Below, piece by piece: positions 1 to 8,959 of a stretch of 64,000 bases of DNA. Position 1 is the first letter of the stretch, and every line of letters begins with the position of its first letter. The stretch spans positions 558,001-622,000 of the forward strand of contig NZ_RBAN01000004.1 in the NCBI RefSeq assembly GCF_003626655.1, written 5' to 3'. Source of the stretch: Micromonospora costi (GTDB lineage: Bacteria > Actinomycetota > Actinomycetes > Mycobacteriales > Micromonosporaceae). Below the pieces are notes generated by a model. It saw only the letters and a list, made by a program, of their open reading frames with translations. It did no database searches and was not told where the DNA came from. The translations under genes were made by a program, and so were the position numbers.

Positions 1-197
1 GACTGCAGCACGTCCGGTCCGGCGCCGGCGGGCTCGGCGGCGATCAGCGGCGCGAAGACCGCCATCACCACCATCACGACCAGCACCAGCACGGACAGTG
101 CCGCGGAGGGTTGGCGCAGGTAGCCGTACCAGGACCGCCCGGTGGCGACCGGGACGACCGGCGGCACCGCCTGCTCGGTCAGCACGGGGGCGCTCAC
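1..197 (-). CDS. ABC dipeptide/oligopeptide permease, DppC type (partial, N-terminus only)
   Basis: Only the first 65 or so residues are inside the window; the 3' end runs off the left edge. A GTG start at 197 follows the SD GGGAGGG. A short cytoplasmic arm ending near WYGYLRQPSAA is followed by one strongly hydrophobic segment (LSVLVLVVMVVMAVFAPLI), the usual N-terminus of DppC/OppC permeases. It lies 61 bases downstream of the DppB-type permease on the same strand, so it is the second membrane subunit of the same importer. The ATPase genes would be expected beyond the edge. The substrate cannot be read from this fragment. Confidence 0.8.
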   Translation of the reverse strand, partial: MSAPVLTEQAVPPVVPVATGRSWYGYLRQPSAALSVLVLVVMVVMAVFAPLIAAEPAGAGPDVLQ

Positions 198-258
198 GGC
201 ACCCTCCCTTCGGGAGTAGCGGCGGACGGGTTGGGGCGAGGCGCGGGGGTCGGCGCGT

Positions 259-1212
259 TCACAGGCGGATCCGGGGGTTGAGGACCGCGTAGAACATGTC
301 GGTCAGCGCGTTGGCGATCACCACGGTGACGGCGAGCATGATGAAGGCGCCCTGCAGCACGGGGTAGTCCTGCTGCCCGACGGCCTCGTAGATGAGCCGG
401 CCGACTCCGGGGTAGGCGAACACCGTCTCGGTGAGAACGGCGCCGCCGACCAGGGTGCCCAGTTGCAGACCCATCAGGGTCAGTGCCGGCAGGATGGCGT
501 TGCGCAGGCCGTGCTTCCAGACGCGGCGCCGCGCCGAGAGGCCCCGGGCCTGGGCGGCCCGGATGTAGTCCTCGCCGAGCACCTCGATCATGTTGGTCCG
601 CAGCGTCAGCGCGTACGGGCCGAGCTGCACCAGCACCAGCGACAGCACGGGGAGCACCAGGTGGTGGACGAGGCTCAGGTAGGCGGCCGCGCCACGGGTG
701 TCCGGGTCGATGGCGCCGCCGATCGGGAACCAGCCGAGCCGGGCCCCGAGGAAGACGAGCAGCAGCATGGCGACGCTGGGCACGAAGAGCGCGTGCCCGC
801 CGATGCCGAGGGCCTGGAGCGTACGGTCGAGCCACCGGCCCCGGTGCACGGCGGCGGAGACGCCGATCGGGATGCCGACGGCGATGGTGATGACGAACGC
901 GCTGCCGGCGAGCAGCAACGTCCAGGGCAGCCGGTCGACGATGATGTCGGCGACCGGTTGGATCTGCCGGAACGAGATGCCCAGGTTGCCGTGCAGCAAC
1001 TCACGCAGGTACGAGACGTACTGCTCCCACAGGGGACGGTCGAGGCCGTACGTCTTGAGCAGCGCCGCCTGCATCTCCGGCGTCATGTCCCCCTCGACCA
1101 TCAGGGTCGTGGGGTCCCCCGGCAGCAGCCGGAGCAGGAAGAACGTCGAAGTGATCGCAATCCACACGGTCAGGACGGCCTTCAGTGCCCGACTGAGCAC
1201 GAAACGCGCCAC
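259..1212 (-). CDS. ABC dipeptide/oligopeptide permease, DppB type
   Basis: A 317-residue inner-membrane subunit of a peptide or nickel-type ABC importer. The N-terminus (MARFVLSRALKAVLTVWIA, then LLRLLPGDP) is the family signature, and about six hydrophobic segments follow. The cytoplasmic EAA-like loop is seen around DYIRAAQARGLSARRRVWKHGLRNAILP, where the G of ARG contacts the ATPase in this family. The GTG start at 1212 has a good SD (GGAGGGG, 6-base spacer). It lies 27 bases behind the binding-protein gene and 61 bases ahead of the DppC partner. Length is normal for the family (300-340). The dipeptidase gene in the operon suggests dipeptides as cargo; that is inference. Confidence 0.9.
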   Translation of the reverse strand: MARFVLSRALKAVLTVWIAITSTFFLLRLLPGDPTTLMVEGDMTPEMQAALLKTYGLDRPLWEQYVSYLRELLHGNLGISFRQIQPVADIIVDRLPWTLLLAGSAFVITIAVGIPIGVSAAVHRGRWLDRTLQALGIGGHALFVPSVAMLLLVFLGARLGWFPIGGAIDPDTRGAAAYLSLVHHLVLPVLSLVLVQLGPYALTLRTNMIEVLGEDYIRAAQARGLSARRRVWKHGLRNAILPALTLMGLQLGTLVGGAVLTETVFAYPGVGRLIYEAVGQQDYPVLQGAFIMLAVTVVIANALTDMFYAVLNPRIRL

Positions 1213-1239
1213 GGGGGACCCCTCCTCTCCTGGCTTCGG

Positions 1240-2865
1240 CTACTTGACCGGGGTGACCTGGGCCAGCGAGTACGCGGTGACCATGCCGAGCAGGTCCGAC
1301 GGCGACGGGACGAAGCCGGTGAACTTGCTGGCGTTGTAGGCGAACTGGAAGTTCTCCACGTACAGCGGGGTCAGGTACGCCTGGTCGTGCACGACCTTGT
1401 CGATGTTCTTGATCTTGACCTTGAACGCCTCGGCGTCGGTGGTGCCGGCGGCGTCGTTGATCAGCTGGTCCATCTCCGGCGACTCGAGCAGGTTGTAGTT
1501 GATGCCGCCCGGGTTGCTGGACAGGTAGGTGCTGCGCAGCTGGTCCATCGGGTTGTCGAAGACACCCCACTGGGACGCGTCGATGTCGTACTCGCCGTTC
1601 TTCGTGCGGGACAGGAACGTGTTCCGCTCGACGCACTCGTTCTCCAGCTTGATGCCGGCCTTCGCCGCGCTCTCGCGGAAGAGCTGCACCACGCGGGTGA
1701 TGTTGGCGTTCGACTGGTCGCACGCCACACCGAAGCTCAGCTCGTCGAAGAAGCCATCGCCGTTGCCGTCCTTGTAGCCGGCGGCGGTCAGCTTCGTCTT
1801 CGCCCCGGCCGGGTCGAACGGGTACGGCTGGATCTCGGTGTTGTCGTAGTCGGAGAAGATCGGCGAGATCGGCCCGGCCATCTGCTGGCCGTCACCCTGC
1901 AACACCGCCGAGATGATCGACTTGGTGTCGACCGCCATCGACAGCGCCTGCCGGACGTCCTGGTCGGCCAGGTACTTGTTCTTCATGTTGTATGTCAGGT
2001 GCGCGAAACCGAGCGCGCCCACCTTCACCATCTTGATCTTCGAGTCGCCCTCGAAGGTCTTCGCCGCCGACACCGGCACCGGGGTGCCCATGAGGTCGAT
2101 GTCGCCGTTGCGCAGCGCCAGCATCATCGTGTTCACGTCCGGGTAGACGCGGTACTCGACCTGGCTGACCGCGGCCTTGCCACCCGGCGCGAGGGGGTAG
2201 TTGTCGTTGCGCTTCATGACGTAGCGCTGGCCCTTGGTCATGCTGTCCAGCACGAACGGACCCGCACCGACCCAGTTCGAGTCGTTCGGGAACTTGGACA
2301 GGTCGCCGGCCTTCTCGAAGACGTGCTTCGGCACGATCGACATCCAGAAGCCGACGCCCTCGGCGAACGGCGCGTACGGCTGGGAGAGCTTGAACTTCAC
2401 CGTCGTCGCGTCGGGCGCCTCGATGGACTCGACCCACGTCAGCTTGGCGGCGACGTTGCCGAGCTTGTACTTCATGATCATTTCGGCGCTGAACTTCACG
2501 TCGTCCGCGACCACCGGTTGGCCGTCGGTCCACTTGAAGTCGTCCCGCAGCACGAACACCGCGGTCTTGCCGCCGTCCTCGTAGCGGTACTCCTTGGCCA
2601 GCTCCGGCGCCTTCTTCGCGTTCTCGTCGATCCGCAGCAGGTGCGGGTACATCGCGTTGAGGATCCACGAGTCGGTCTTGCTCAGCGATTGCAGCGGGTT
2701 GAAGTTGCTCACGTCGGTGGTGGTGCCGATCCGCAGCACCGAGGAGTCCGTCGATCCGCTGGAGGATCCGTTGCCCTCGTTCAGGCTGCAGCCGGAGATG
2801 CCCAGGCTGAGCGCCGCGCCGAGCGCGACGGCGAGCCGCCACCGACCCTTGACCGTCTTTCTCAC
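1240..2865 (-). CDS. ABC transporter substrate-binding lipoprotein, family 5 (DppA/OppA type)
   Basis: A 541-residue extracytoplasmic solute receptor. The GTG start at 2865 overlaps the dipeptidase stop by four bases (GTGA) and has the SD AGGAGG, so longer upstream frames are not used. The signal peptide is positively charged (VRKTVKGRWR), then hydrophobic, and ends in the lipobox LGISGC with Cys26 as the lipid-modified residue. A Ser/Gly-rich linker leads into the SBP_bac_5 fold, with the typical ALRNGDIDL and RQALSMAVD segments. It delivers ligand to the two permeases encoded downstream. Family members bind peptides, heme precursors or metals; the adjacent dipeptidase favours dipeptides. 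Confidence 0.9.
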   Translation of the reverse strand: MRKTVKGRWRLAVALGAALSLGISGCSLNEGNGSSSGSTDSSVLRIGTTTDVSNFNPLQSLSKTDSWILNAMYPHLLRIDENAKKAPELAKEYRYEDGGKTAVFVLRDDFKWTDGQPVVADDVKFSAEMIMKYKLGNVAAKLTWVESIEAPDATTVKFKLSQPYAPFAEGVGFWMSIVPKHVFEKAGDLSKFPNDSNWVGAGPFVLDSMTKGQRYVMKRNDNYPLAPGGKAAVSQVEYRVYPDVNTMMLALRNGDIDLMGTPVPVSAAKTFEGDSKIKMVKVGALGFAHLTYNMKNKYLADQDVRQALSMAVDTKSIISAVLQGDGQQMAGPISPIFSDYDNTEIQPYPFDPAGAKTKLTAAGYKDGNGDGFFDELSFGVACDQSNANITRVVQLFRESAAKAGIKLENECVERNTFLSRTKNGEYDIDASQWGVFDNPMDQLRSTYLSSNPGGINYNLLESPEMDQLINDAAGTTDAEAFKVKIKNIDKVVHDQAYLTPLYVENFQFAYNASKFTGFVPSPSDLLGMVTAYSLAQVTPVK

Positions 2866-4064
2866 CAAACCTCCTGAAGAACCCGGATGATGTTGCCGCC
2901 GATGACCTTGGCGATCTCGTCGTCGGAGTAGCCGTGCGTGACGAGCCAGCCGACGATGTTGCTGAAGCACTCCGCCGGGTTCTCCATGCCGCTCACGTAC
3001 GGGACCCGGGGGTGGTCCACCACTCCGTGGGCCTTTCCGATCGCCAGGTGCTGGGTGAAGCTGTCGTGCAGCCCGACGTGGTCACCGAAGTTGGTGTCCG
3101 GGCCGAACGCCACGTGGTCGATGCCGACCAGGTCCACGCAGTACGTGAAGTGGTCCATCACCGACTCGATCGAGTGGTGCGGGTGGTCCGCCGAGAGGGT
3201 GGTGTGTGGAGCGGCTTCGATGCCGATCACGCCACCGCGCTCGGCGCAGGCCCGGATCACCTCGTCCGGCTTCATCCGAGGGGTGTTCCAGACCGTGCGG
3301 GCACCGGCGTGGGTGATGAACACCGGAACCCGACTGGCCTCGATCACATCCAGCGAGGTCTGATCGCCGGAGTGCGAGATGTCGATGGCGATGCCCAGCT
3401 TGTTCATCCGGTCCACCGCACGCCGACCGAAGTGCGTGAGCCCGCCGTCGCGGGACTCCGAGAGGCCGGATCCGAGCATGTTGGCCTGGCTGTACGCGAT
3501 GCCCATCTGGCGTACGCCGAAGCCGTAGAGGATGTCGATCCGGTCCAGCTCGTTCTCGATCATCGTGGCCGCTTCCAGGCCCGCCACCAGGGCGATCTGG
3601 CCGTTGCGCTTGGCCTCGACGATCTGGTCGAGTGTGGTCGCGACGACCACGTGGTCCTGCTTGGCGACGTCGGCGAAGCGCAGCCCGATGTCGTAGACGA
3701 CGTCGTCCCACTTCCAGGCGTGCTCGCTGGTCACGCAGCCGGTGCCGTTCATGAAGTTGTCGAAGACCGCGGTGAGGCCGGAGCGGGCCATTCCCTCGAA
3801 TCCGAACGCGTTGCGGCCGGTGCGGTTGTAGTCGCGCAGCTGCGAGACGTCCGCCGGCAGGATCTTCGGGTGTTCGTGCAGCGAGATGGCGATGTGCTCG
3901 CCGAGGAGGCGGGTCACCCGTGCGCGATGCTCGTCGCTCAGGCCGAGGTCGTGTTCGGGCACCCGGCCGAGCTGCGGCGCGAGGTCGAAGACCTTGTAGT
4001 CGGTGTGGGGGGTCAAGTAGTCGAAGGAGCGGTATCCGGTGTAGCGGGGAGCGGCTTCCTGCAC
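2862..4064 (-). CDS. Membrane dipeptidase family protein (peptidase M19)
   Basis: A zinc peptidase of the renal dipeptidase family, which hydrolyses dipeptides and tolerates a C-terminal D-residue. Visible family motifs are HEHP near the N-terminus, DISHSG and THAGAR in the middle, and GPDTNFGDH late. The GTG at 4064 is preferred over the GTG at 4076 because the SD GAGGTGA lies 8 bases ahead of it; the upstream codon has none. About 400 residues is normal. No signal peptide is seen, so cleavage is probably cytoplasmic after import. It is first in the operon and overlaps the binding-protein gene, linking uptake to hydrolysis. Possible roles are recycling of D-Ala-D-Ala-type peptides or general dipeptide use. 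Confidence 0.88.
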   Translation of the reverse strand: MQEAAPRYTGYRSFDYLTPHTDYKVFDLAPQLGRVPEHDLGLSDEHRARVTRLLGEHIAISLHEHPKILPADVSQLRDYNRTGRNAFGFEGMARSGLTAVFDNFMNGTGCVTSEHAWKWDDVVYDIGLRFADVAKQDHVVVATTLDQIVEAKRNGQIALVAGLEAATMIENELDRIDILYGFGVRQMGIAYSQANMLGSGLSESRDGGLTHFGRRAVDRMNKLGIAIDISHSGDQTSLDVIEASRVPVFITHAGARTVWNTPRMKPDEVIRACAERGGVIGIEAAPHTTLSADHPHHSIESVMDHFTYCVDLVGIDHVAFGPDTNFGDHVGLHDSFTQHLAIGKAHGVVDHPRVPYVSGMENPAECFSNIVGWLVTHGYSDDEIAKVIGGNIIRVLQEVW

Positions 4065-4104
4065 TCGTCGACTCACCTCGTCAGGGGTAAGAGGTATGAG
4101 GAAT

Positions 4105-4117
4105 GAGGTCTGACCTC
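4105..4117. promoter_or_regulatory. 13-bp palindrome upstream of the dipeptide operon
   Basis: GAGGTC-T-GACCTC is a perfect 6+1+6 inverted repeat about 40 bases ahead of the dipeptidase start. Its position and odd-centred form fit an operator, for example of a GntR/FadR-type repressor. No candidate regulator gene is adjacent. Confidence 0.4.
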
Positions 4118-4508
4118 GTGACGGCGAGGCTAATCGAGAGATAAACGCATGCGGAATACCCCGTGACCTGACCGTTACCTGAAATCTCGATATCGCCGCA
4201 GCTCAGGAACGCCTTGGGGGAAATGCCGGGCCAAGACCAGCGGGCGCCCTCCCGGCGGTCGATCCACCGCCGACCGGACGGCCGATGATCACTACACCCG
4301 CGCGGACCGCACCGAAGGAAGAGTGGTCAGGCCTCTTTGGCGGTACGGCGGCCGAGACCACCGTCGAAGACGATCATCCGGCGGCGCCCCTCTCCCCCAC
4401 CTCCCTCGCCGGCGGCGCTTCGCGTACGACAGCCGGCGCCGCCACGTCGTCTGGACGGCGCCGGGCATGATGCGAGACAGCAGACCGGGTTACAGGGGAG
4501 GCAGACGG
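4118..4508. other. Intergenic region between the dipeptide operon and the P450 gene
   Basis: About 390 bases between divergent genes. It should hold the promoters for both directions. Beyond the palindrome at 4105 I see no convincing operator or RNA. Short frames here have atypical composition and no SD, and look like chance. Confidence 0.4.
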
Positions 4509-5711
4509 ATGGATCACCAGACGGCGCTGGCGTCGCTGTTCCTGCCGGAGGGACGCCTCGACCCGTACCCGGCCTACGACGTGATCCGGGCACACTCACC
4601 GATCTTCCAGGCGCTCGACGGCCGGTGGTTCGTCACCACGCACGCCCTCACCAGCCGGCTGTTACGCGATCCGCACCTGCGCGTCGCCGACGCCGCCGAC
4701 TACGACGGCTTCTGGCCGGACTGGCGCCGGAACCGCGGAGTCGCCTCCATCGTGTTGTCGATGCTGCAGACCAATCCGCCGGACCACACCCGGCTGCGCC
4801 GGGCGGCCGCGGCCACCTTCACCGCCCGCCGGGTCGCCGCGCTGCGCGACGTCATCGCCCGCCAGGCCGAGGACCTGGTCAAGGCGATGCCGTCGAGCAC
4901 GGACTTCATGAGCGCGTTCGCGTACCCGCTGCCGATCGGCGTGATCTGCGCGCTGCTCGGCGTCCCCGAGTCGGACCGCGCGTGGTTCCGGCAACGGGCG
5001 GCCGACCTGACCGTGGTGCTGGAACCGATCAGCACCGAGGAGGAGATGCGGCTCGCCGACGTGGCCGGCCGGGACCTCGAGGGCTACTTCACCGACCTGA
5101 TCGCCGAGCGCCGGCGTGCCCCGCGGGAGGACCTGACCAGCGCGCTCGTCGCCGTGCACGACGACACCGCCGGCCCCGGGATGACGGGCGAGGAGATGCT
5201 CGCCAACCTCGTGCTGCTCCTGGTCGCCGGCTTCGAGACCACCACCAACCTGCTCGGCACCGGCATCGAGATCCTGCTGACGCGGCCCGAGCAGGCCGAC
5301 CGGCTACGCGGCGACCCGCACCTCGCGCCCGCGTTCGTCGAGGAGATCCTCCGGTACGACTCCCCCGTACAGCTCACCAGCCGGTTCGTGGCCAGCCCGC
5401 TCGACCTGGACGACGGGTTGCGGCTCGACGCCGGGGCGCAGCTGACCATGCTGCTCGGCTCCGCCAACCGGGACCCGGCACGCTATCCCGACCCGCACCG
5501 GTTCGACCCGGACCGCCCGAACATCCAGCCGGTCTCGTTCGGCGGCGGCGCCCACTACTGCCTGGGCGCACCACTGGCCCGGCTGGAGGCGCAGGTCGCG
5601 TTCCCGCTCCTGCTCAGCATGCTGCCCGGCCTGAGCCTGGCGGGCCCCGGCGAGCGCCGCGACCGCCTGGTGCTGCGCGGCCACGCCACACTGCCGGTCA
5701 CCACCGGCTGA
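4509..5711 (+). CDS. Cytochrome P450 monooxygenase
   Basis: A 400-residue soluble bacterial P450. The I-helix oxygen-binding motif AGFETT is at residues 240-245, the ExxR pair at E279/R282, and the heme loop FGGGAHYCLG with ligand Cys351. The ATG at 4509 has the SD GGGGAGG. It stands alone, divergent from the dipeptide operon, with no ferredoxin or reductase gene nearby, so redox partners must come from elsewhere. The family fits the CYP107-like actinobacterial group (macrolide, steroid or xenobiotic hydroxylases), but the substrate cannot be read. No biosynthetic genes surround it, so a role in a natural-product pathway is not supported here. Confidence 0.95.
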   Translation: MDHQTALASLFLPEGRLDPYPAYDVIRAHSPIFQALDGRWFVTTHALTSRLLRDPHLRVADAADYDGFWPDWRRNRGVASIVLSMLQTNPPDHTRLRRAAAATFTARRVAALRDVIARQAEDLVKAMPSSTDFMSAFAYPLPIGVICALLGVPESDRAWFRQRAADLTVVLEPISTEEEMRLADVAGRDLEGYFTDLIAERRRAPREDLTSALVAVHDDTAGPGMTGEEMLANLVLLLVAGFETTTNLLGTGIEILLTRPEQADRLRGDPHLAPAFVEEILRYDSPVQLTSRFVASPLDLDDGLRLDAGAQLTMLLGSANRDPARYPDPHRFDPDRPNIQPVSFGGGAHYCLGAPLARLEAQVAFPLLLSMLPGLSLAGPGERRDRLVLRGHATLPVTTG

Positions 5712-5762
5712 TCCGGCAGCTCCGGGCGCGGGTGACCACCGGCCCCGGACCGGCCCGCCCGC

Positions 5763-6857
5763 TCACACGTCGGCGACGTCCACGCCGGCGAGGGCCACAC
5801 CGCGGTACGCGGCGAGGCGCTCGGCCTGCTCGGTGACGGTGGCGCGCGCCCTAACGGGCAGGCTCTGCCACGGCTGGACCGCGACCGTGAGCTTCCTGCC
5901 GGACGTGCGGGGACGCCAGGTGCCGACCAGCCGACCGTCGACCAGGACGCCGCCGGGGCGACCCAGCACCGGCCACAACTCCTTGGCGTGGGCCGGGCTC
6001 GGCACCACGGTGGCGCGGTCTCTGGCCTGCAGCAGGAGGTCGAACGGGCCGAGCAGCCGGGTCGCCGAAGCGTCGGCCGAGCGCAGGGCCGGTTCGTCGG
6101 CGGCCAGGAGCGAGCGGGTCTCGCCGTCGACCGTCACCTCGATCACGTCCTCAGGCCAGTGCGCCTTCACCTCCTTCACAGGCGCGTCGAGGTACTCGGC
6201 CACGTGCTTCGGAGTGGCCGGACCCAGCAGGCGGAGGTACGCGCGGACGACGTCGAACCTCTCACCGGAGGCGGCGGCCTTCCGGAACCGCGGAATGCGT
6301 TGCAGGACCGGTGGCGACGTGCCGGGGCGCAACTCCAGCCCGGCCCGCACGGCGGCCAGCCGGAACGGCATCTCGTAGAGGTGGGTGGCGTCGCAGGGCC
6401 GGCAGAACCGCAGGTACGGCTCGGGCATCACCGCGGCCAGGCGGCCGGACACCTCCCCCTTGACCGTCGGCGTGGTCACGATGGCCCGCATCTGGGCGGC
6501 CACCTCGTCGAGGGCGGCGAGGTTCGCGATGCCCGCCGCCTTCAACGGCCTGGCGGCGTCGTAGATGCGCTTGCCCGCGTCCGCGTCGGAGAACGGCTCG
6601 ACCGCCGCCGCCACCTTGCCCACGTCGGTGCGGCGGTAGAGGTGCGGAGCACCGCGCACGGTCCACAGCAGGATCAGGTCCTGCACGGAGGACGCCGCCA
6701 CGTCGACGCCACGCACGGCCAGGGCCCACCTGCCGCCGTCCGGACCGGTGTCCTGCACACCGATGTCGAGCACGGCGGTGTCGTCGAGCGTGCCCTCGGC
6801 ACGGTCGAGCTGTTGGGCCTGGACGCGGAAGGCCATCACCTGGCGCTGGTCGACCAC
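5763..6857 (-). CDS. Winged-helix DNA-binding domain protein (HTH_42 / YcaQ-AlkZ type)
   Basis: A 364-residue protein resembling the HTH_42 family, which includes the DNA glycosylases AlkZ and YcaQ that unhook interstrand crosslinks. Recognisable pieces are the opening QRQVMAFRVQAQQL, the LLWTVRGAPHLYRR segment, and a C-terminal LLGPFDLLLQARDR with GRPGGVLVDGRLVGTW. Glycosylase members usually carry a QxQ or QxD catalytic motif; here QAQQ (residues 13-16) could match, but I cannot confirm it. The GTG start at 6857 has no SD; a -10 hexamer TAGGGT ends 6 bases ahead, which suggests a leaderless mRNA. It is convergent with the P450. DNA repair or nucleic-acid binding is likely; crosslink repair is only possible. 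Confidence 0.75.
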   Translation of the reverse strand: MVDQRQVMAFRVQAQQLDRAEGTLDDTAVLDIGVQDTGPDGGRWALAVRGVDVAASSVQDLILLWTVRGAPHLYRRTDVGKVAAAVEPFSDADAGKRIYDAARPLKAAGIANLAALDEVAAQMRAIVTTPTVKGEVSGRLAAVMPEPYLRFCRPCDATHLYEMPFRLAAVRAGLELRPGTSPPVLQRIPRFRKAAASGERFDVVRAYLRLLGPATPKHVAEYLDAPVKEVKAHWPEDVIEVTVDGETRSLLAADEPALRSADASATRLLGPFDLLLQARDRATVVPSPAHAKELWPVLGRPGGVLVDGRLVGTWRPRTSGRKLTVAVQPWQSLPVRARATVTEQAERLAAYRGVALAGVDVADV

Positions 6858-7038
6858 CCCACCACCCTATGCAGCAGCCCGGACGGACGCGGGCCGCAGC
6901 CCGGCGGCGTCCTCACCATGTCCGCGTCCGCCGGAGGTCCGATTGGCGTGAACCCGACAGGGCGCAACCGGGATCTCGCCCGGGGCGTGTCACCGGCACG
7001 TCCACGCCGGGCAACCGGCCTACACGGGGAGACACACC

Positions 7039-8040
7039 ATGCACAGCATCGCTCGACGCGGCCTCACGGCCACCGTCGTGACCGGCCTGCTGGCGACCGC
7101 GGTCGCCGCCACGGCACCGGCCACGGCCACGGCCGGCACCGCCACACGGGGCTGCACGATCAGCACCCTGCCCTACCCGGTCGACGCGTACCGCGCCACG
7201 GCGGACGCGATCGACCCGACCGGCCAGTTCGTCGCCGGTTCCGGCCTTCGGGTCACCGACACCGGCAACCAGCCGCTGCTGCTGATCTGGGCCCGGGGCG
7301 CGCTCACCACTGTCGAATCCCCCATCGTCGACACCGTCGCCGACGTCAACGCCTCCGGCGTGGTGATCGGCAACGGCTACGGCGACGGGACCGGGCTGCC
7401 CTGGCGGTACCGCGGCGGGACGGTCGAGCCCCTGCCGCTGCCCCCGTCCGGCGGTGCCCACGCCACCGCGATCAACCAGGCCGGTGACATCGTCGGCTCC
7501 AGCCAGGACCCGCAGACGGGCGAGAGCGTGGCGCTGCTGTGGCCGGCCGCCCGGCCCGGCACCGTGGAGGTGCTCGACGCCCCCGTCGACGCCGTGGCGG
7601 AGGGGATCAACGACGACGGCACCATCGTGGGCACTGCGGGGGCCTTCGACCAGTGGACCACGTGGCTGCGGCGGCCCGGCGGCACGGTCCAGCCGTTGAG
7701 CGTGCCGGGCGCCCGGATCACGGTGGCCGTGGCCGCCGCCGGCCGGTGGGCCGTGGGCCATGCCGACCTCGGTGGCACGAGCACGACCAACGTCCGGTGG
7801 AACCTCCGCACCGGGTCGTACACCCGGCTCTCGGCCGACGTGCCCTGGCTGGAGGACGTCAACGCCCGCGGCGTGGCCGTCGGCGCCGACCGCGTCACCG
7901 CCGGCGCGACGTCCCGGGTCCTGCCGGGCAGCGGGGAGCGCACGAGCGTCGGCACCCGGGCGATCGCCGACAACGGCGTCATCGTCGGGTTCCGCAACTC
8001 CTTCGGTCAGGTCACACCGGTGCGCTGGACCGGTTGCTGA
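7039..8040 (+). CDS. Secreted HAF-repeat-like protein
   Basis: A 333-residue exported protein. The signal peptide (MHSIARRGLTATVVTGLLAT, then an Ala-rich h-region ending near ATATAG) starts at an ATG with the SD GGGGAG. The mature part holds repeated units of about 45 residues with cores such as ATAINQAGDIVGSS, AEGINDDGTIVGTA and DVNARGVAVGA, which resembles the HAF extracellular repeat, a beta-propeller-like element of unknown function. Two cysteines, one near each end (RGC and WTGC), could form a disulfide closing the propeller. It is followed by a strong terminator. The function is unknown; a cell-surface or extracellular role is inferred. Confidence 0.8.
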   Translation: MHSIARRGLTATVVTGLLATAVAATAPATATAGTATRGCTISTLPYPVDAYRATADAIDPTGQFVAGSGLRVTDTGNQPLLLIWARGALTTVESPIVDTVADVNASGVVIGNGYGDGTGLPWRYRGGTVEPLPLPPSGGAHATAINQAGDIVGSSQDPQTGESVALLWPAARPGTVEVLDAPVDAVAEGINDDGTIVGTAGAFDQWTTWLRRPGGTVQPLSVPGARITVAVAAAGRWAVGHADLGGTSTTNVRWNLRTGSYTRLSADVPWLEDVNARGVAVGADRVTAGATSRVLPGSGERTSVGTRAIADNGVIVGFRNSFGQVTPVRWTGC

Positions 8041-8078
8041 CCGTACACATCAGGAGGTCGCCGGCCGCGGCTGGCAAT

Positions 8079-8111
8079 GGTGCGCCGGGCGTCAGGGACG
8101 CCCGGCGCACC
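8079..8111 (+). terminator. Strong hairpin terminator after the HAF-type gene
   Basis: A perfect 15-bp GC-rich stem (GGTGCGCCGGGCGTC and its complement) with a 3-base loop, 38 bases after the stop codon. A short CTTTCCC follows rather than a U tract, as is common in actinobacteria. Confidence 0.8.
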
Positions 8112-8284
8112 GGCTTTCCCGGCGGGGAGCAGCGCCCGGTGGGCCTGGGCCGCGAACCGTGCGGTGTCAGCGCCACCGGGCAGCCGATGACCGCCCATGA
8201 ACGTCCGTTCGGCGCCGACGGTCCGGCCGAAGCTGCGATTGGCCTCCGGTCCGTGTCGTGGCCTCATAGCTGTGGGAGGTCGTC

Positions 8285-8773
8285 ATGTCCGTCGATAACC
8301 GAGCGAAGAAACCGAAGCTTCCGCCGCGTTGGTTCATCCATCTGGCCTGGAGGGTGCACCGGGGCCTGTACCGGGTTCTCGGCGGCCGGGTCGTGTGGCG
8401 GCCACGTGCCACCCGGTGGGGCACGTTGCGGCTGACCACCACGGGACGGCGCACCGGCCAGGAGCGCAGCGTCATCGTGGCGTACCTGGAGGACGGGCCG
8501 AACCTGTTCACGCTGGCGATGAACGGCTGGGGTGAGGGTGAGCCCGCCTGGTGGCTCAACCTGCGGGCGCATCCCGAGGCGACCGTCGACCTGGTCGACG
8601 GGCGGCGGCTGGTGCGCGGTCGCGCCGCGACCGGTGACGAGCGGCGGCGGCTGTGGGCCCGTTGGCGTGAGATCGACACGCAACTCGACGCGTTCGCGGC
8701 GCTGCGGTCGTCCGAGACGGCCGTGGTGGTGCTGGAGCCCCGGCCGGAGTCGGACACGTCACCGGCCGCCTGA
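8285..8773 (+). CDS. Nitroreductase/deazaflavin-dependent oxidoreductase, DUF385 (Ddn-like)
   Basis: A 162-residue protein of the split-barrel DUF385 family, which uses cofactor F420 (Ddn, FQR-type quinone reductases). The RATRWGTLRLTTTGRRTG segment followed by RSVIVAYLEDGPNLFTLAMNGWGEGEPAWWLNL is the usual core. The ATG at 8285 has the SD GGGAGG. An N-terminal amphipathic stretch (FIHLAWRVHRGLYRVL) resembles the membrane-associating helix of these proteins. The likely activity is F420H2-dependent reduction of quinones or activated aromatic compounds. It is a single gene, with no F420 biosynthesis genes in the window. Confidence 0.88.
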   Translation: MSVDNRAKKPKLPPRWFIHLAWRVHRGLYRVLGGRVVWRPRATRWGTLRLTTTGRRTGQERSVIVAYLEDGPNLFTLAMNGWGEGEPAWWLNLRAHPEATVDLVDGRRLVRGRAATGDERRRLWARWREIDTQLDAFAALRSSETAVVVLEPRPESDTSPAA

Positions 8774-8921
8774 TCCCGCGACGGCTCGGCACCGTCGCGG
8801 TCAGGACGTGGACGGCTGCCGGCCGGGCGGGCCGGCGGAGAGCCGTGCCTCCAGAGACGTTCCTGATCCGGTTCCGACCACTCCCCTCCGCCGCGAACCC
8901 CGAAACCAACGCCCGCTCCCC

Positions 8922-8953
8922 TTGCATCCGGTACCCGGGTACGGGCTTACCGT
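8922..8953 (+). promoter_or_regulatory. MerR-type promoter with a 20-bp spacer
   Basis: The -35 TTGCAT (8922-8927) and the -10 TACCGT (8948-8953) are separated by 20 bases, too long for a normal promoter. The spacer holds the perfect 12-bp palindrome GTACCCGGGTAC (8931-8942), nearly centred and flanked by further CC/GG pairing. This is the layout of promoters activated by MerR-family metal or redox sensors. The -10 ends 6 bases before the ATG of the next gene. Confidence 0.65.
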
Positions 8954-8959
8954 CGTGAC

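Noticed and set aside
463..2877. An 804-codon open frame on the plus strand
   Set aside because: It is the antisense of the permease and binding-protein genes. GC-rich coding DNA leaves the complementary frame open; the peptide is Arg/Val/Asp/Gly/His-biased and has no SD.
4327..4599. A 90-codon minus-strand frame ahead of the P450
   Set aside because: It overlaps the P450 start region, has no SD and only a short stretch (MIVFDGGLGRRTAKEA) looks protein-like.
4509..5711. The P450 as part of a natural-product gene cluster
   Set aside because: No polyketide, peptide or terpene synthase, no ferredoxin and no tailoring enzymes are near; neighbours are transport and DNA-binding genes.
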